Below are positions 34,763-42,161 of a stretch of 61,705 bases of DNA, one piece after another. Under the pieces are notes generated by a model. It did not search any database, was not told where the DNA came from, and was given only the letters and a program-made list of their open reading frames with translations. The translations under genes and the position numbers were made by a program. The first letter of the stretch is position 1. Every line of letters starts with the position of its first letter. Source of the stretch: Bacillus sp. es.036 (lineage in GTDB: Bacteria > Bacillota > Bacilli > Bacillales > Guptibacillaceae); NCBI RefSeq assembly GCF_002563635.1, contig NZ_PDIZ01000002.1, positions 1-61,705 of the forward strand. Direction: 5' to 3'.

Positions 34763-35023
34763 ATGAGATTAGATAAATTTCTAAAAGTATCACGATTAAT
34801 TAAGCGCCGATCCATCGCAAAAGAAATTTGTGATAAAGGTCGTATTGAAGTAAATGGTAACAAAGCGAAAGCAGGCACGAATGTTAAAGCGGGTGATGAG
34901 CTAGTGATTTCATTTGGCCATAAAAAAGTGACGGCTCGCGTGGATGAGATAAAAGAAACGACAAAGAAAGAAGAAGCAAATAACATGTTTACCATCCTAA
35001 AAGAAGAAGCAGCTGGTGAATAA
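34763..35023 (+). CDS. rqcP: ribosome quality control protein RqcP (YabO)
   Basis: 86 residues of the S4/Hsp15 RNA-binding family. RqcP acts with RqcH on stalled 50S subunits to add C-terminal alanine tails. The S4 fold is plain in MRLDKFLKVSRLIKRRSIAK and VNGNKAKAGTNVKAGDEL. The ATG at 34763 matches homologues and lies 11 bases behind AGGGAG; a TTG at 34754 is too close to that site. Confidence 0.94.
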   Translation: MRLDKFLKVSRLIKRRSIAKEICDKGRIEVNGNKAKAGTNVKAGDELVISFGHKKVTARVDEIKETTKKEEANNMFTILKEEAAGE

Positions 35024-35048
35024 AAGGACCTGATCAGGTCCTTTTTTT
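35022..35048 (+). terminator. terminator of rqcP
   Basis: A perfect palindrome AAAAGGACCTGA with its complement, then a T run. Confidence 0.9.
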
Positions 35049-35154
35049 GCTAGGAGAAGAAGAAAGGTTTATGCTGATCCGTTATCGCTATCCATAGCTT
35101 GTTCTAAAAGATACCTCTTTTTCATAGACATGTATCGAGAAGAGGGGGAGAGCG

Positions 35155-35463
35155 ATGGATAATTATTATGAGTACGGCACATATGATAAAGCGGCAAACA
35201 CACCTGAACACGATTTAGTTATGAAGTCACGTAAGTCGCTTGAAATTACTGGAGTGAAGCACGTCGATAGCTTTGATAATGAGGAATTCCTTTTAGAGAC
35301 CACCATGGGCTTTCTCGCAATACGCGGTCAGCACTTGAAAATGAAAAATTTAAATGTGGAGCAAGGACGTGTCTCAATTGAAGGGAAAATCTTTGATCTG
35401 AGCTACCTCGACCATCACGAAGGGGAAAAAGCTAAAGGATTCTTTAGCAAGTTATTCAAATGA
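35155..35463 (+). CDS. yabP: sporulation protein YabP
   Basis: 102 residues of the YabP family, mother-cell expressed and needed for normal spore formation; the molecular role is unknown. The central HDLVMKSRKSLEITGVKHVDSF (about residues 19-40) is the family core. AGAGGGGGAG precedes the ATG. A CATAGACAT at 35123-35131 is a poor sigma-E -10 candidate. The stop overlaps yabQ by 4 bp, and yabP-yabQ act together in B. subtilis. Confidence 0.92.
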   Translation: MDNYYEYGTYDKAANTPEHDLVMKSRKSLEITGVKHVDSFDNEEFLLETTMGFLAIRGQHLKMKNLNVEQGRVSIEGKIFDLSYLDHHEGEKAKGFFSKLFK

Positions 35464-36050
35464 CATTATCTGTGCAATTCTATACGATGGTTTCGATGGT
35501 GGCTATGGGAGTGTGGCTTGGAATAGCCATGGATACCTATAGCCGTTTTCTTCATCCAAATAGGAAAAAAAATTGGTTTCTCTATGCCAATGATGTTGTC
35601 TTTTGGCTTCTACAGGGACTAATTATTTTTTATGTTCTGTATTTTGTTAATGAAGGAGCGATCCGATTTTATGTCTTTTTAGCCATATTATGTGGTTATT
35701 CAGCCTATCGCGCTCTTTTTCAACCGTTATATCGTCGTTTGTTAGAACGAATTATTTTAGTGGTTCTAGCAACCAGTCGCTTTATTAAATCACTGTTTCT
35801 TCATTTGATCTATAAGCCTTTAAGGTTCATATTGAAAGTTCTATTTAGCTTATGTATGATGATAGTGAGTATGATGACAACCATTATTTGGTTTATCTTT
35901 AATGTTTTTTGGGTACCGTTAAAGTGGGTAATCTCGTTGATATGGCGATTATTACCTCAACAGGTGCAGACATCACTAACAAAAGTAGCAGGAGTTGCCG
36001 ATAAAATAAAGAACTACATATACCAATGGTTAACTAAAATACGAAAGTGA
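35460..36050 (+). CDS. yabQ: spore cortex biosynthesis protein YabQ
   Basis: 196 residues with about five hydrophobic segments (near residues 8-25, 45-65, 70-88, 98-125 and 130-160), placing it in the forespore outer membrane. YabQ is required for cortex formation; its mechanism is unknown. ATGA overlap with yabP, and 12 bp to divIC. Confidence 0.9.
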   Translation: MTLSVQFYTMVSMVAMGVWLGIAMDTYSRFLHPNRKKNWFLYANDVVFWLLQGLIIFYVLYFVNEGAIRFYVFLAILCGYSAYRALFQPLYRRLLERIILVVLATSRFIKSLFLHLIYKPLRFILKVLFSLCMMIVSMMTTIIWFIFNVFWVPLKWVISLIWRLLPQQVQTSLTKVAGVADKIKNYIYQWLTKIRK

Positions 36051-36062
36051 GGAGGGAAAAGC

Positions 36063-36446
36063 TTGGTTACTGCGAATAAGCACAAGCCTAAAGTAACGGA
36101 AGTTCATTCGGAATATCATCAAGAAAAACAGCTACAGGATAAAGTGAAGGAACGTAGAAAAAGAGGTCTTGTTCGACGTCTTACTGCTTTCGCGGTAGCT
36201 GCTTTAGCCATAGCTATTCTATTTATCTCCGTATTCACTTCACAGGCAGCAACGATCGAAGAAAAAAACTTACAGCAAAAGCAGGCTGAAGAAGAATTAA
36301 CGAAATTAAAAGAGCAAGAAAAATATTTAACTGAAGAAATTGAGAAACTTAATGACCTTGATTATATCGGTGAATTGGCAAGAAGAGACTACTTTATGTC
36401 AAAACCCGGTGAGACAATCTTTAAGCTTCCTTCTTCCTCAAATTGA
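36063..36446 (+). CDS. divIC: cell-division protein DivIC
   Basis: 127 residues of the FtsB/DivIC family. One membrane span (about residues 39-58) follows a basic cytoplasmic tail; an extracytoplasmic coiled coil (about 60-100) pairs with FtsL, and a short C-terminal segment ends in YFMSKPGETIFKLP. It joins FtsL and DivIB at the septum. TTG start with GAGGAGGGA upstream. Its stop codon overlaps the -35 box of the yabR promoter. Confidence 0.93.
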   Translation: MVTANKHKPKVTEVHSEYHQEKQLQDKVKERRKRGLVRRLTAFAVAALAIAILFISVFTSQAATIEEKNLQQKQAEEELTKLKEQEKYLTEEIEKLNDLDYIGELARRDYFMSKPGETIFKLPSSSN

Positions 36447-36472
36447 CACGTTGTTTTTTGAAGGGGTATAAT
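36443..36472 (+). promoter_or_regulatory. yabR promoter
   Basis: Consensus TTGACA and TATAAT with an 18-bp spacer, starting inside the divIC stop codon. Confidence 0.85.
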
Positions 36473-36520
36473 TAGCGTACGACTGATCTTTTAAAGATTT
36501 TAAGGAGGAGCTTTTTTTAC

Positions 36521-37003
36521 ATGGCAATCGAAGTAGGCAGCAAGTTACAGGGAAAGGTAACAGGTATTACAAATTTTGGTGCGTTTGTTGAACTACCAGA
36601 CGGCAAAACAGGTCTCGTTCACATCAGTGAAGTTGCAGACAATTACGTTAAGGATATTAATGATTTTCTTACAGTTGGCGATCAGGTTGAGGTTAAAGTC
36701 ATCCAGGTTGAAAACGACGGTAAAATTGGTTTATCGATCAAGAAAGCAAAAGATCGACCTGCAACTGAGCGTCCGCAGGGGCGTCCACAAGGTCGCCCGC
36801 AGGGTGGAGGCCGCCCTCAAGGTGGCGGTGGCAGACCCGGTGGCGGTGGTTACAAAGGTAAGCCTCGCGGAGGTGGCCGTCCACAGGTAGAGTCATTTGA
36901 GGATAAAATGAGCAAGTTCCTTAAAGACAGTGAAGACCGCCTTTCAACTTTGAAGAAACAAACAGAGTCAAAACGAGGCGGTCGTGGCGCTCGTCGCGGC
37001 TAG
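36521..37003 (+). CDS. yabR: S1-domain RNA-binding protein YabR
   Basis: 160 residues. One S1 RNA-binding domain (residues 1-77; VTGITNFGAFVELPDGKTGL, then VHISEV) is followed by a glycine/arginine/proline-rich, RGG-like linker (about 85-125, with PQGR and GGGR repeats) and a basic tail RGGRGARRG. B. subtilis YabR belongs to the general stress protein 13 group and is probably ribosome-associated. The RGG stretch is long for the family. AAGGAGGAG precedes the ATG. Confidence 0.93.
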   Translation: MAIEVGSKLQGKVTGITNFGAFVELPDGKTGLVHISEVADNYVKDINDFLTVGDQVEVKVIQVENDGKIGLSIKKAKDRPATERPQGRPQGRPQGGGRPQGGGGRPGGGGYKGKPRGGGRPQVESFEDKMSKFLKDSEDRLSTLKKQTESKRGGRGARRG

Positions 37004-37030
37004 AGCTTGTTGTCTACTAACTATATTTAT

Positions 37031-37068
37031 AAACAAAACCGGCATGTGTTTGCATGCCGGTTTTGTTT
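37031..37068 (+). terminator. terminator of yabR
   Basis: AAACAAAACCGGCATG pairs with CATGCCGGTTTTGTTT, 6-nt loop. Confidence 0.9.
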
Positions 37069-37158
37069 ATGATGGTGTTATTCAGAACTTGTTGATGATC
37101 GATCTGGAACGTCCTACCCTATTTTGAAAGTTTGTATGCAAAAAATATAAAAAACAAG

Positions 37159-37187
37159 TTGACACAAACTTTTCTGCAATGTATTAT
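37159..37187 (+). promoter_or_regulatory. promoter of the tRNA pair
   Basis: TTGACA, 17-bp spacer, TATTAT; 33 bp ahead of tRNA-Met. Confidence 0.82.
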
Positions 37188-37219
37188 ATAACTTGTGCTT
37201 AAGAAAGCAACAGTCTTAT

Positions 37220-37296
37220 GGCGGTGTAGCTCAGCTGGCTAGAGCGTACGGTTCATACCCGTGAGGTCGGGGGTTCGATCCCCTCCGCCGCTACCA
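37220..37296 (+). tRNA. tRNA-Met (CAT)
   Basis: 77 nt, clover-leaf with encoded CCA, anticodon CAT. The acceptor stem closes with G-T at position 1, as in the elongator tRNA-Met of B. subtilis. The C-rich three G-C pairs of an initiator anticodon stem are absent, so it is taken as elongator. Confidence 0.95.
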
Positions 37297-37308
37297 TTTT
37301 TATAAGTT

Positions 37309-37383
37309 GGCCCGTTGGTCAAGTGGTTAAGACACCGCCCTTTCACGGCGGTATCACGGGTTCGAATCCCGTACGGGTCACCA
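37309..37383 (+). tRNA. tRNA-Glu (TTC)
   Basis: 75 nt with encoded CCA and anticodon TTC. It follows tRNA-Met by 12 bp, as in the B. subtilis Met-Glu pair before spoIIE. Confidence 0.96.
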
Positions 37384-37440
37384 ACTTATACTTAAATAAC
37401 TATACATATAAATGCTTACAATATACAAAGTTTGCTAAAA

Positions 37441-37477
37441 AGGTCCGACATTATCTAAAATGTCGGACCTTTTTTTA
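37441..37477 (+). terminator. terminator of the tRNA pair
   Basis: AGGTCCGACATT pairs perfectly with AATGTCGGACCT, 6-nt loop, seven T. Confidence 0.93.
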
Positions 37478-37779
37478 GTTTGTTCTGAGCGAGATTCTAA
37501 ATTGATGGTTCACTTATCTGGTGGAAAAGAAGAAAGGAACCTCGTTTTTCCCTTTCGATCACATTTCTTTTCTAGTTTATTTTTAACATTTCGACCTTTT
37601 TATTTTTAACGACTGTACGATTTGAAAAAGAGGGGCGAAGCTAGATTTTTATTAAGTTAATTCACTGAAGATGATAAAAAACCCCCTCACCTTGCTTACA
37701 GATTTCTTCCTCTCTCTACACGTGATTGACAAGCTTCCCTGAAAGAAGTCGAGAAGTTTTTAACATATCTCTCCTGTTT
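37478..37779 (+). other. non-coding stretch before spoIIE
   Basis: About 300 bp, AT-rich, without a believable gene. GTCGAGAA at 37749 is a weak Spo0A-like word. Nothing else stands out. Confidence 0.6.
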
Positions 37780-37813
37780 TTTGACAAAAAGCGAAAATTG
37801 ATTATGGTTTAAT
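37780..37813 (+). promoter_or_regulatory. Spo0A-dependent promoter of spoIIE
   Basis: TTGACA and TTTAAT separated by 21 bp rather than 17, the unusual spacing of the B. subtilis spoIIE promoter that needs Spo0A~P with sigma-A. The -35 lies inside TTTTTGACAAAAA, a 10 of 11 match to a Spo0A box on the - strand. Confidence 0.72.
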
Positions 37814-37876
37814 AATTTACACAAACTGCTTCAAGCAGATCGGTGAAAAATAGAATCAATGAAAGCAGGTGGGGGA

Positions 37877-40336
37877 ATGCAAAGCGAATTAGTCATGGAG
37901 AGGTCAAAATCAAGGGTGGGAAAATGGATTCATGGAACAAAAAGTCGGTTAGAAACGATTCTTTTCCAACGTGGATTACTTCTGTTTGTAATAGGATTTT
38001 TACTAGGACGAGCCGTCATTCTTACACAAGTAACCCCTTTCGCCATTCCTTTCTTTGGAGCTGTGTTTTTTCTAAGACGTGAACGTGCACCTATGATAAT
38101 CGCCGCCTTGCTAGCCGGAGCCATTTCTACTTCTAATCTACAGAACACTGCATTTATTATGTGTGGCATTCTTGTTTTTCTGATCATTAATCGTTTTGTG
38201 AAATTATCTTCTCTTTCTCTCGTTAAGACCCTACCGATCCTAGTGTTTGCTACAAGTATGATAGGAAGACTCATTTTGAGTTTACTGACAGAGCGATCTC
38301 TAGCTAACACAAATTGGATTTTAGCAGCGGTAGAGGGTGCGCTTGGAATGATTTTAACCATTATATTTATTCAAAGCATACCGATTCTTTCAATCAAGAA
38401 AAGAACGCAGGCGCTTAAGAATGAGGAGATCATTAGCTTCATTATTTTGCTTGCAACCATGTTAACTGGAACGATCGGTTGGGTCGTTTATGGATTTTCG
38501 ATTGAAAACATTTTATCTCGTTATCTTGTATTAATTTTTGCTTATGTTGGAGGTGCGGCCATTGGTTCAACGGTGGGGGTAGTGACTGGATTAATTCTGG
38601 CACTTGCTAATGTTGCCAGTCTCTATCAGATGAGTATGCTCGCATTTTCGGGATTACTTGGGGGTTTACTAAAGGATGGGAGGAAAGTCGGCGTCGGGAT
38701 GGGGCTTCTTATAGGGACACTATTGATTGCCCTATACGGGAGCGGTCCTGAATTTTTGTATCCTAACCTGATGGAATCGGTGATTGCCGTATTGCTCTTT
38801 TTCTTTACCCCATCTAAAGTTACCTCTCAACTTTCTAAATACATTCCAGGGACGGTTGAGCATGCCAATGAACAGCAGCAATATCTTCGGAAAGTACGCG
38901 ACGTTACAGCCAATCGCGTCGAGCAATTTTCGAATTTATTTCAAGCGCTCTCAAGTAGCTTTACGGATTCTGATGTACAAGCTGATGATCAGTCTGAGAG
39001 GGAAGTTGATTATTTTCTAAGTCATGTGACTGAAAAAACGTGCCAAAATTGTTTTAAGAAAGAAACGTGCTGGGCAAAAAACTTTGATGCCACATACGGT
39101 TATATGACAGGAATTATGGAGGAACTTGAACAAACGACTGAATTAACGAACTATAGCTTAAAAAGAGATTTTGATAAGCACTGCATTAAGGCCAATAAAG
39201 TTATCGATATTATTGGTAAGGAGATGAGTCACTATCACGCAAATCGCTTGTTAAAAAAGCAGGTTCGTGAGAGTAGAAAAATCGTCGCAGATCAATTACG
39301 CGGCGTTTCACATGTGATGGGAGATTTTGCGAGGGAGATTCAAAAAGAGCGTGATAACCTCCATCAACAAGAAGAACAAATCATGGATGCGATTCAAAGT
39401 ATGGGTTTAGAAGTTGGACAGGTAGAAATTTATTGTCTTGATGAAGGAAACGTCGACATTGAGATGAAGATTCCAGCATGTGGCGGAAGGGGGGAAGGAG
39501 AGAAAGTAATCGCGCCGATGCTTTCAGACATTTTAAAAGAAAACATCATTGTCAAAAGAGAAGTCTGTGCTGAGCACGAGCACGATACTTGTCACCTTTA
39601 CTTTGGATCAGCAAAAGATTTTGTGATTGAAACGGGTGTAGCAAATGCAGCAAAAGGAGGAGCATGGCTTTCTGGAGATAGCCATTCAACAATTGAATTA
39701 GGTGCTGGAAAATATGCGATTGCGATTAGCGATGGAATGGGCAATGGAGAGAGAGCGCATCAAGAAAGCACAGAAACGATTCAACTTCTCCAAAAAATTC
39801 TTCATTCTGGAATTGATGAAACAGTTGCCATTAAATCGGTTAACTCCGTGCTTTCTTTACGGAATACCGATGAAATGTTTTCTACACTCGATTTAGCGAT
39901 GATTGATTTACAAGATGCTTCGGCAAAGTTCCTTAAGATCGGCTCTATTCCAAGTTTTATTAAGAGAGGCGATCGCGTAATGATGGTGGAATCAGGTAAT
40001 CTACCAATGGGTATTATTCCTGAATTTGATGTTGAGGTCGTAAGTGAGCAATTAAAGGCTGGCGATTTACTAATAATGATGAGTGATGGCATTTATGAAG
40101 GTGTGAAAAATATTGAGAATCCAGAATTTTGGATGAAGCGTAAAATTCGAGAGCTGGACACAGATAAACCGCAAGAAATCGCAGACCTCATTATGGAAGA
40201 GGTGATACGAACGGAATATGGCAGAATTGATGACGACATGACAATTGTTGTTGCGCGAATAAAACGAAACGTACCGAAATGGTCGACGATCCCAATTTAT
40301 TCAGCCCCATCATTTCGAAAGAAAAAGGCGCAGTAG
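37877..40336 (+). CDS. spoIIE: stage II sporulation protein E (PP2C phosphatase)
   Basis: 819 residues. The N-terminal third (about 25-310) has some ten membrane spans, the middle part (about 320-580) binds FtsZ and oligomerises, and the C-terminal PP2C domain dephosphorylates SpoIIAA to free sigma-F. Metal-binding motifs DGMGNG (619-624), SDG at 736-738 and DDDMT (785-789) are intact. A CxxC-containing CQNCFKKETC lies near residue 387. The ATG at 37877 is chosen for GGTGGGGG just upstream; an ATG at 37859 lies before it. Confidence 0.96.
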   Translation: MQSELVMERSKSRVGKWIHGTKSRLETILFQRGLLLFVIGFLLGRAVILTQVTPFAIPFFGAVFFLRRERAPMIIAALLAGAISTSNLQNTAFIMCGILVFLIINRFVKLSSLSLVKTLPILVFATSMIGRLILSLLTERSLANTNWILAAVEGALGMILTIIFIQSIPILSIKKRTQALKNEEIISFIILLATMLTGTIGWVVYGFSIENILSRYLVLIFAYVGGAAIGSTVGVVTGLILALANVASLYQMSMLAFSGLLGGLLKDGRKVGVGMGLLIGTLLIALYGSGPEFLYPNLMESVIAVLLFFFTPSKVTSQLSKYIPGTVEHANEQQQYLRKVRDVTANRVEQFSNLFQALSSSFTDSDVQADDQSEREVDYFLSHVTEKTCQNCFKKETCWAKNFDATYGYMTGIMEELEQTTELTNYSLKRDFDKHCIKANKVIDIIGKEMSHYHANRLLKKQVRESRKIVADQLRGVSHVMGDFAREIQKERDNLHQQEEQIMDAIQSMGLEVGQVEIYCLDEGNVDIEMKIPACGGRGEGEKVIAPMLSDILKENIIVKREVCAEHEHDTCHLYFGSAKDFVIETGVANAAKGGAWLSGDSHSTIELGAGKYAIAISDGMGNGERAHQESTETIQLLQKILHSGIDETVAIKSVNSVLSLRNTDEMFSTLDLAMIDLQDASAKFLKIGSIPSFIKRGDRVMMVESGNLPMGIIPEFDVEVVSEQLKAGDLLIMMSDGIYEGVKNIENPEFWMKRKIRELDTDKPQEIADLIMEEVIRTEYGRIDDDMTIVVARIKRNVPKWSTIPIYSAPSFRKKKAQ

Positions 40337-40348
40337 GGTGTATAAACT

Positions 40349-40390
40349 CTCCTCCTAAAGGCGATGCTTGTAACAGCAAAAAAGGAGGAG
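40349..40390 (+). promoter_or_regulatory. hairpin hiding the yabS ribosome binding site
   Basis: CTCCTCCT at 40349-40356 is perfectly complementary to AGGAGGAG at 40383-40390, which is the yabS ribosome binding site. TGCT/AGCA inside the loop can add a short stem. It could limit yabS translation. Confidence 0.6.
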
Positions 40391-40395
40391 TCCAG

Positions 40396-41124
40396 ATGAA
40401 AAAAGGAACACTACGGCAGATTCTTTTAATAACAGATGGATGTTCGAATCAGGGGGAAGATCCGGTGGCTATGGCTGCTCTTGCAAGAGAGCACGGGATG
40501 ACGGTTAATGTAATAGGTGTACTTGATGAAAATGAGCGGACCGATGGATTAAAGGAAATAGAAAACATCGCTTTATCTGGCGGGGGCATCCACCAGCTAG
40601 TTTATGCGAAACAGCTATCGCATACGGTGCAAATGGTAACGCGTAAAGCAATGACCCAGACGATTCAAGGATTTATTCATAAGGAATTGCAATCGATCTT
40701 GGGTCAAGATAAAGAAATAGAAGACTTACCACCTGACAAACGGGGGCAGGTAGTCGAAGTGGTTGACGAACTGGGGGAAACGATGGATTTGGAAGTGTTA
40801 ATTATGATTGATACAAGTGCGAGTATGCAGCATAAACTTCCAACAGTAGAAGATGCCCTGCTCGATCTTTCGATTAGTCTTCATTCAAGAATTGGTGAAA
40901 ATGAGTATGCCCTTTATGCATTTCCCGGGAAACGAAAGCAGGTAGAGAGGCTGATGGATTGGACACCGATACTGAAGGATATTCATACCATATTCCCAAA
41001 ACTAACAACGGGTGGTATTACGCCAACAGGTCCTGCCTTAAAAGAAGCCATTGATGCTTATCAGAAAAAACGTTCAAAGAGAGGGCTGCTAGATGACGGG
41101 TACATCGAAGAATCAAGTAGCTGA
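40396..41124 (+). CDS. yabS: YabS, VWA-domain protein
   Basis: 242 residues with a von Willebrand factor A-like domain. A MIDAS-type DTSASM is near residues 140-145, and the N-terminal LLITDGCSNQGEDP near 11-24 looks like another VWA strand-loop, so the domain may be permuted or the gene may hold two halves. Function unknown; B. subtilis yabS is sporulation-linked. The ATG at 40396 follows GGAGGAG; the open frame continues upstream to 40279 but overlaps spoIIE. It overlaps yabT by 32 bp. Confidence 0.88.
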   Translation: MKKGTLRQILLITDGCSNQGEDPVAMAALAREHGMTVNVIGVLDENERTDGLKEIENIALSGGGIHQLVYAKQLSHTVQMVTRKAMTQTIQGFIHKELQSILGQDKEIEDLPPDKRGQVVEVVDELGETMDLEVLIMIDTSASMQHKLPTVEDALLDLSISLHSRIGENEYALYAFPGKRKQVERLMDWTPILKDIHTIFPKLTTGGITPTGPALKEAIDAYQKKRSKRGLLDDGYIEESSS

Positions 41125-42070
41125 TGTTCCCCGTGGAACAAGAATTAGCGGGAAATGGAACAAACAAACCTATCAAATTATGAAAAAATTAGGGAGCGGT
41201 GCTCTCGGTACTGTGTATTTGGCAGACTCTATAAAAGGACGAGTAGCTTTAAAAATAGGAATTGACAGTATGTCCATTACGTCAGAAGTAAATGTTCTAA
41301 AGCAGCTTTCGATGGTCCAGGGAACAGTTCTTGGGCCGTTTTTCTATGAGATCGATGATTGGGAACGAAATGGGAAATGTTATCCTTTCTACGTCATGGA
41401 ATACATTGATGGAGAACCGCTTTTTGCTTTTATTAATCGAAGAGGAAAAGAGTGGATTGGCATTTTAATGCTTCAATTGCTTCGTGACCTTTCGGCTCTT
41501 CATAGAGAAGGATGGGTTTTTGGGGATTTAAAGCCGGACAACCTTTTGGTTGAAGGATCCCCTCCAAAATTGAGGTGGCTCGATGTGGGAGGGACGACGT
41601 CGATAGGAAGGTCTGTTAAGGAATTCACGGAGTTTTTCGATCGGGGCTATTGGGGACTCGGTAATCGGGTAGCCGAGCCTTCCTATGATTTGTTTTCAGT
41701 AGCTATGATCGTTCTAAACGCTGGCTATCCAAAACGGTTTGACCGCCCCAAGAAAGGGACAGAAGACTATTTAATGAACAAGATTGAGAATAATCAACTT
41801 CTTAAAGAATATAAACCGATTCTTAGCAAAGCTTTACTCGGAAAGTATCAACACGCTTCAGAAATGAGGCAAGAACTCTTCGTTCTTTTACAAGGAGGAG
41901 AGAAATCGAAAGTACGTAAAAATAAAAGTCGCTCTGCTAATTCTCGAGTCGCATCACGTCGTAATCGTCCTCCAGCCAAGAAAAAACGGTCAGGGTGGAT
42001 TGAAACCGTTCTTCTCGTAGCTTTCCTTCTATTCTTCTATACTTTATACTTAGTTGGTCACATTTTTTAA
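41093..42070 (+). CDS. yabT: sporulation Ser/Thr protein kinase YabT
   Basis: 325 residues, Hanks-type kinase with a short N terminus. The glycine loop GSGALGTVY is near residues 34-42, and the catalytic loop GDLKPDN at 144-150 lacks the usual HR before D. The DFG position reads DVGG. A basic linker (KVRKNKSRSANSR and following) and one C-terminal membrane span (about 302-322) follow. B. subtilis YabT needs DNA binding through its basic part and phosphorylates RecA, AbrB and EF-Tu. AGAGGG lies 7 bases before the ATG. Confidence 0.93.
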   Translation: MTGTSKNQVADVPRGTRISGKWNKQTYQIMKKLGSGALGTVYLADSIKGRVALKIGIDSMSITSEVNVLKQLSMVQGTVLGPFFYEIDDWERNGKCYPFYVMEYIDGEPLFAFINRRGKEWIGILMLQLLRDLSALHREGWVFGDLKPDNLLVEGSPPKLRWLDVGGTTSIGRSVKEFTEFFDRGYWGLGNRVAEPSYDLFSVAMIVLNAGYPKRFDRPKKGTEDYLMNKIENNQLLKEYKPILSKALLGKYQHASEMRQELFVLLQGGEKSKVRKNKSRSANSRVASRRNRPPAKKKRSGWIETVLLVAFLLFFYTLYLVGHIF

Positions 42071-42161
42071 AAAAGATATGTTTGAGAACGTGGTCGTTAG
42101 GTTAATAGTACTAAAATGAATAACTGTTTAATTCAAGCAGGAAGTGAGAGGAAGACAGAGG

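Noticed and set aside
35123-35131. Sigma-E promoter of yabP
   Set aside because: CATAGACAT deviates from CATACAnT at two points and no ATA stands 16 bp upstream.
36576-36890. 104-residue frame inside yabR
   Set aside because: It is a shifted frame within a well supported gene, produced by the GC-rich Gly/Arg repeats.
36765-36890. CRISPR or tandem-repeat array
   Set aside because: The repeats are codon-level repeats of the PQGR/GGGR linker in YabR, without regular unit length or spacers. No CRISPR array was seen elsewhere.
41093-42070. YabT as an inactive pseudokinase because HRD and DFG are altered
   Set aside because: B. subtilis YabT has the same GDLKPDN and DVGG and is an active kinase, so the changes are a family trait.
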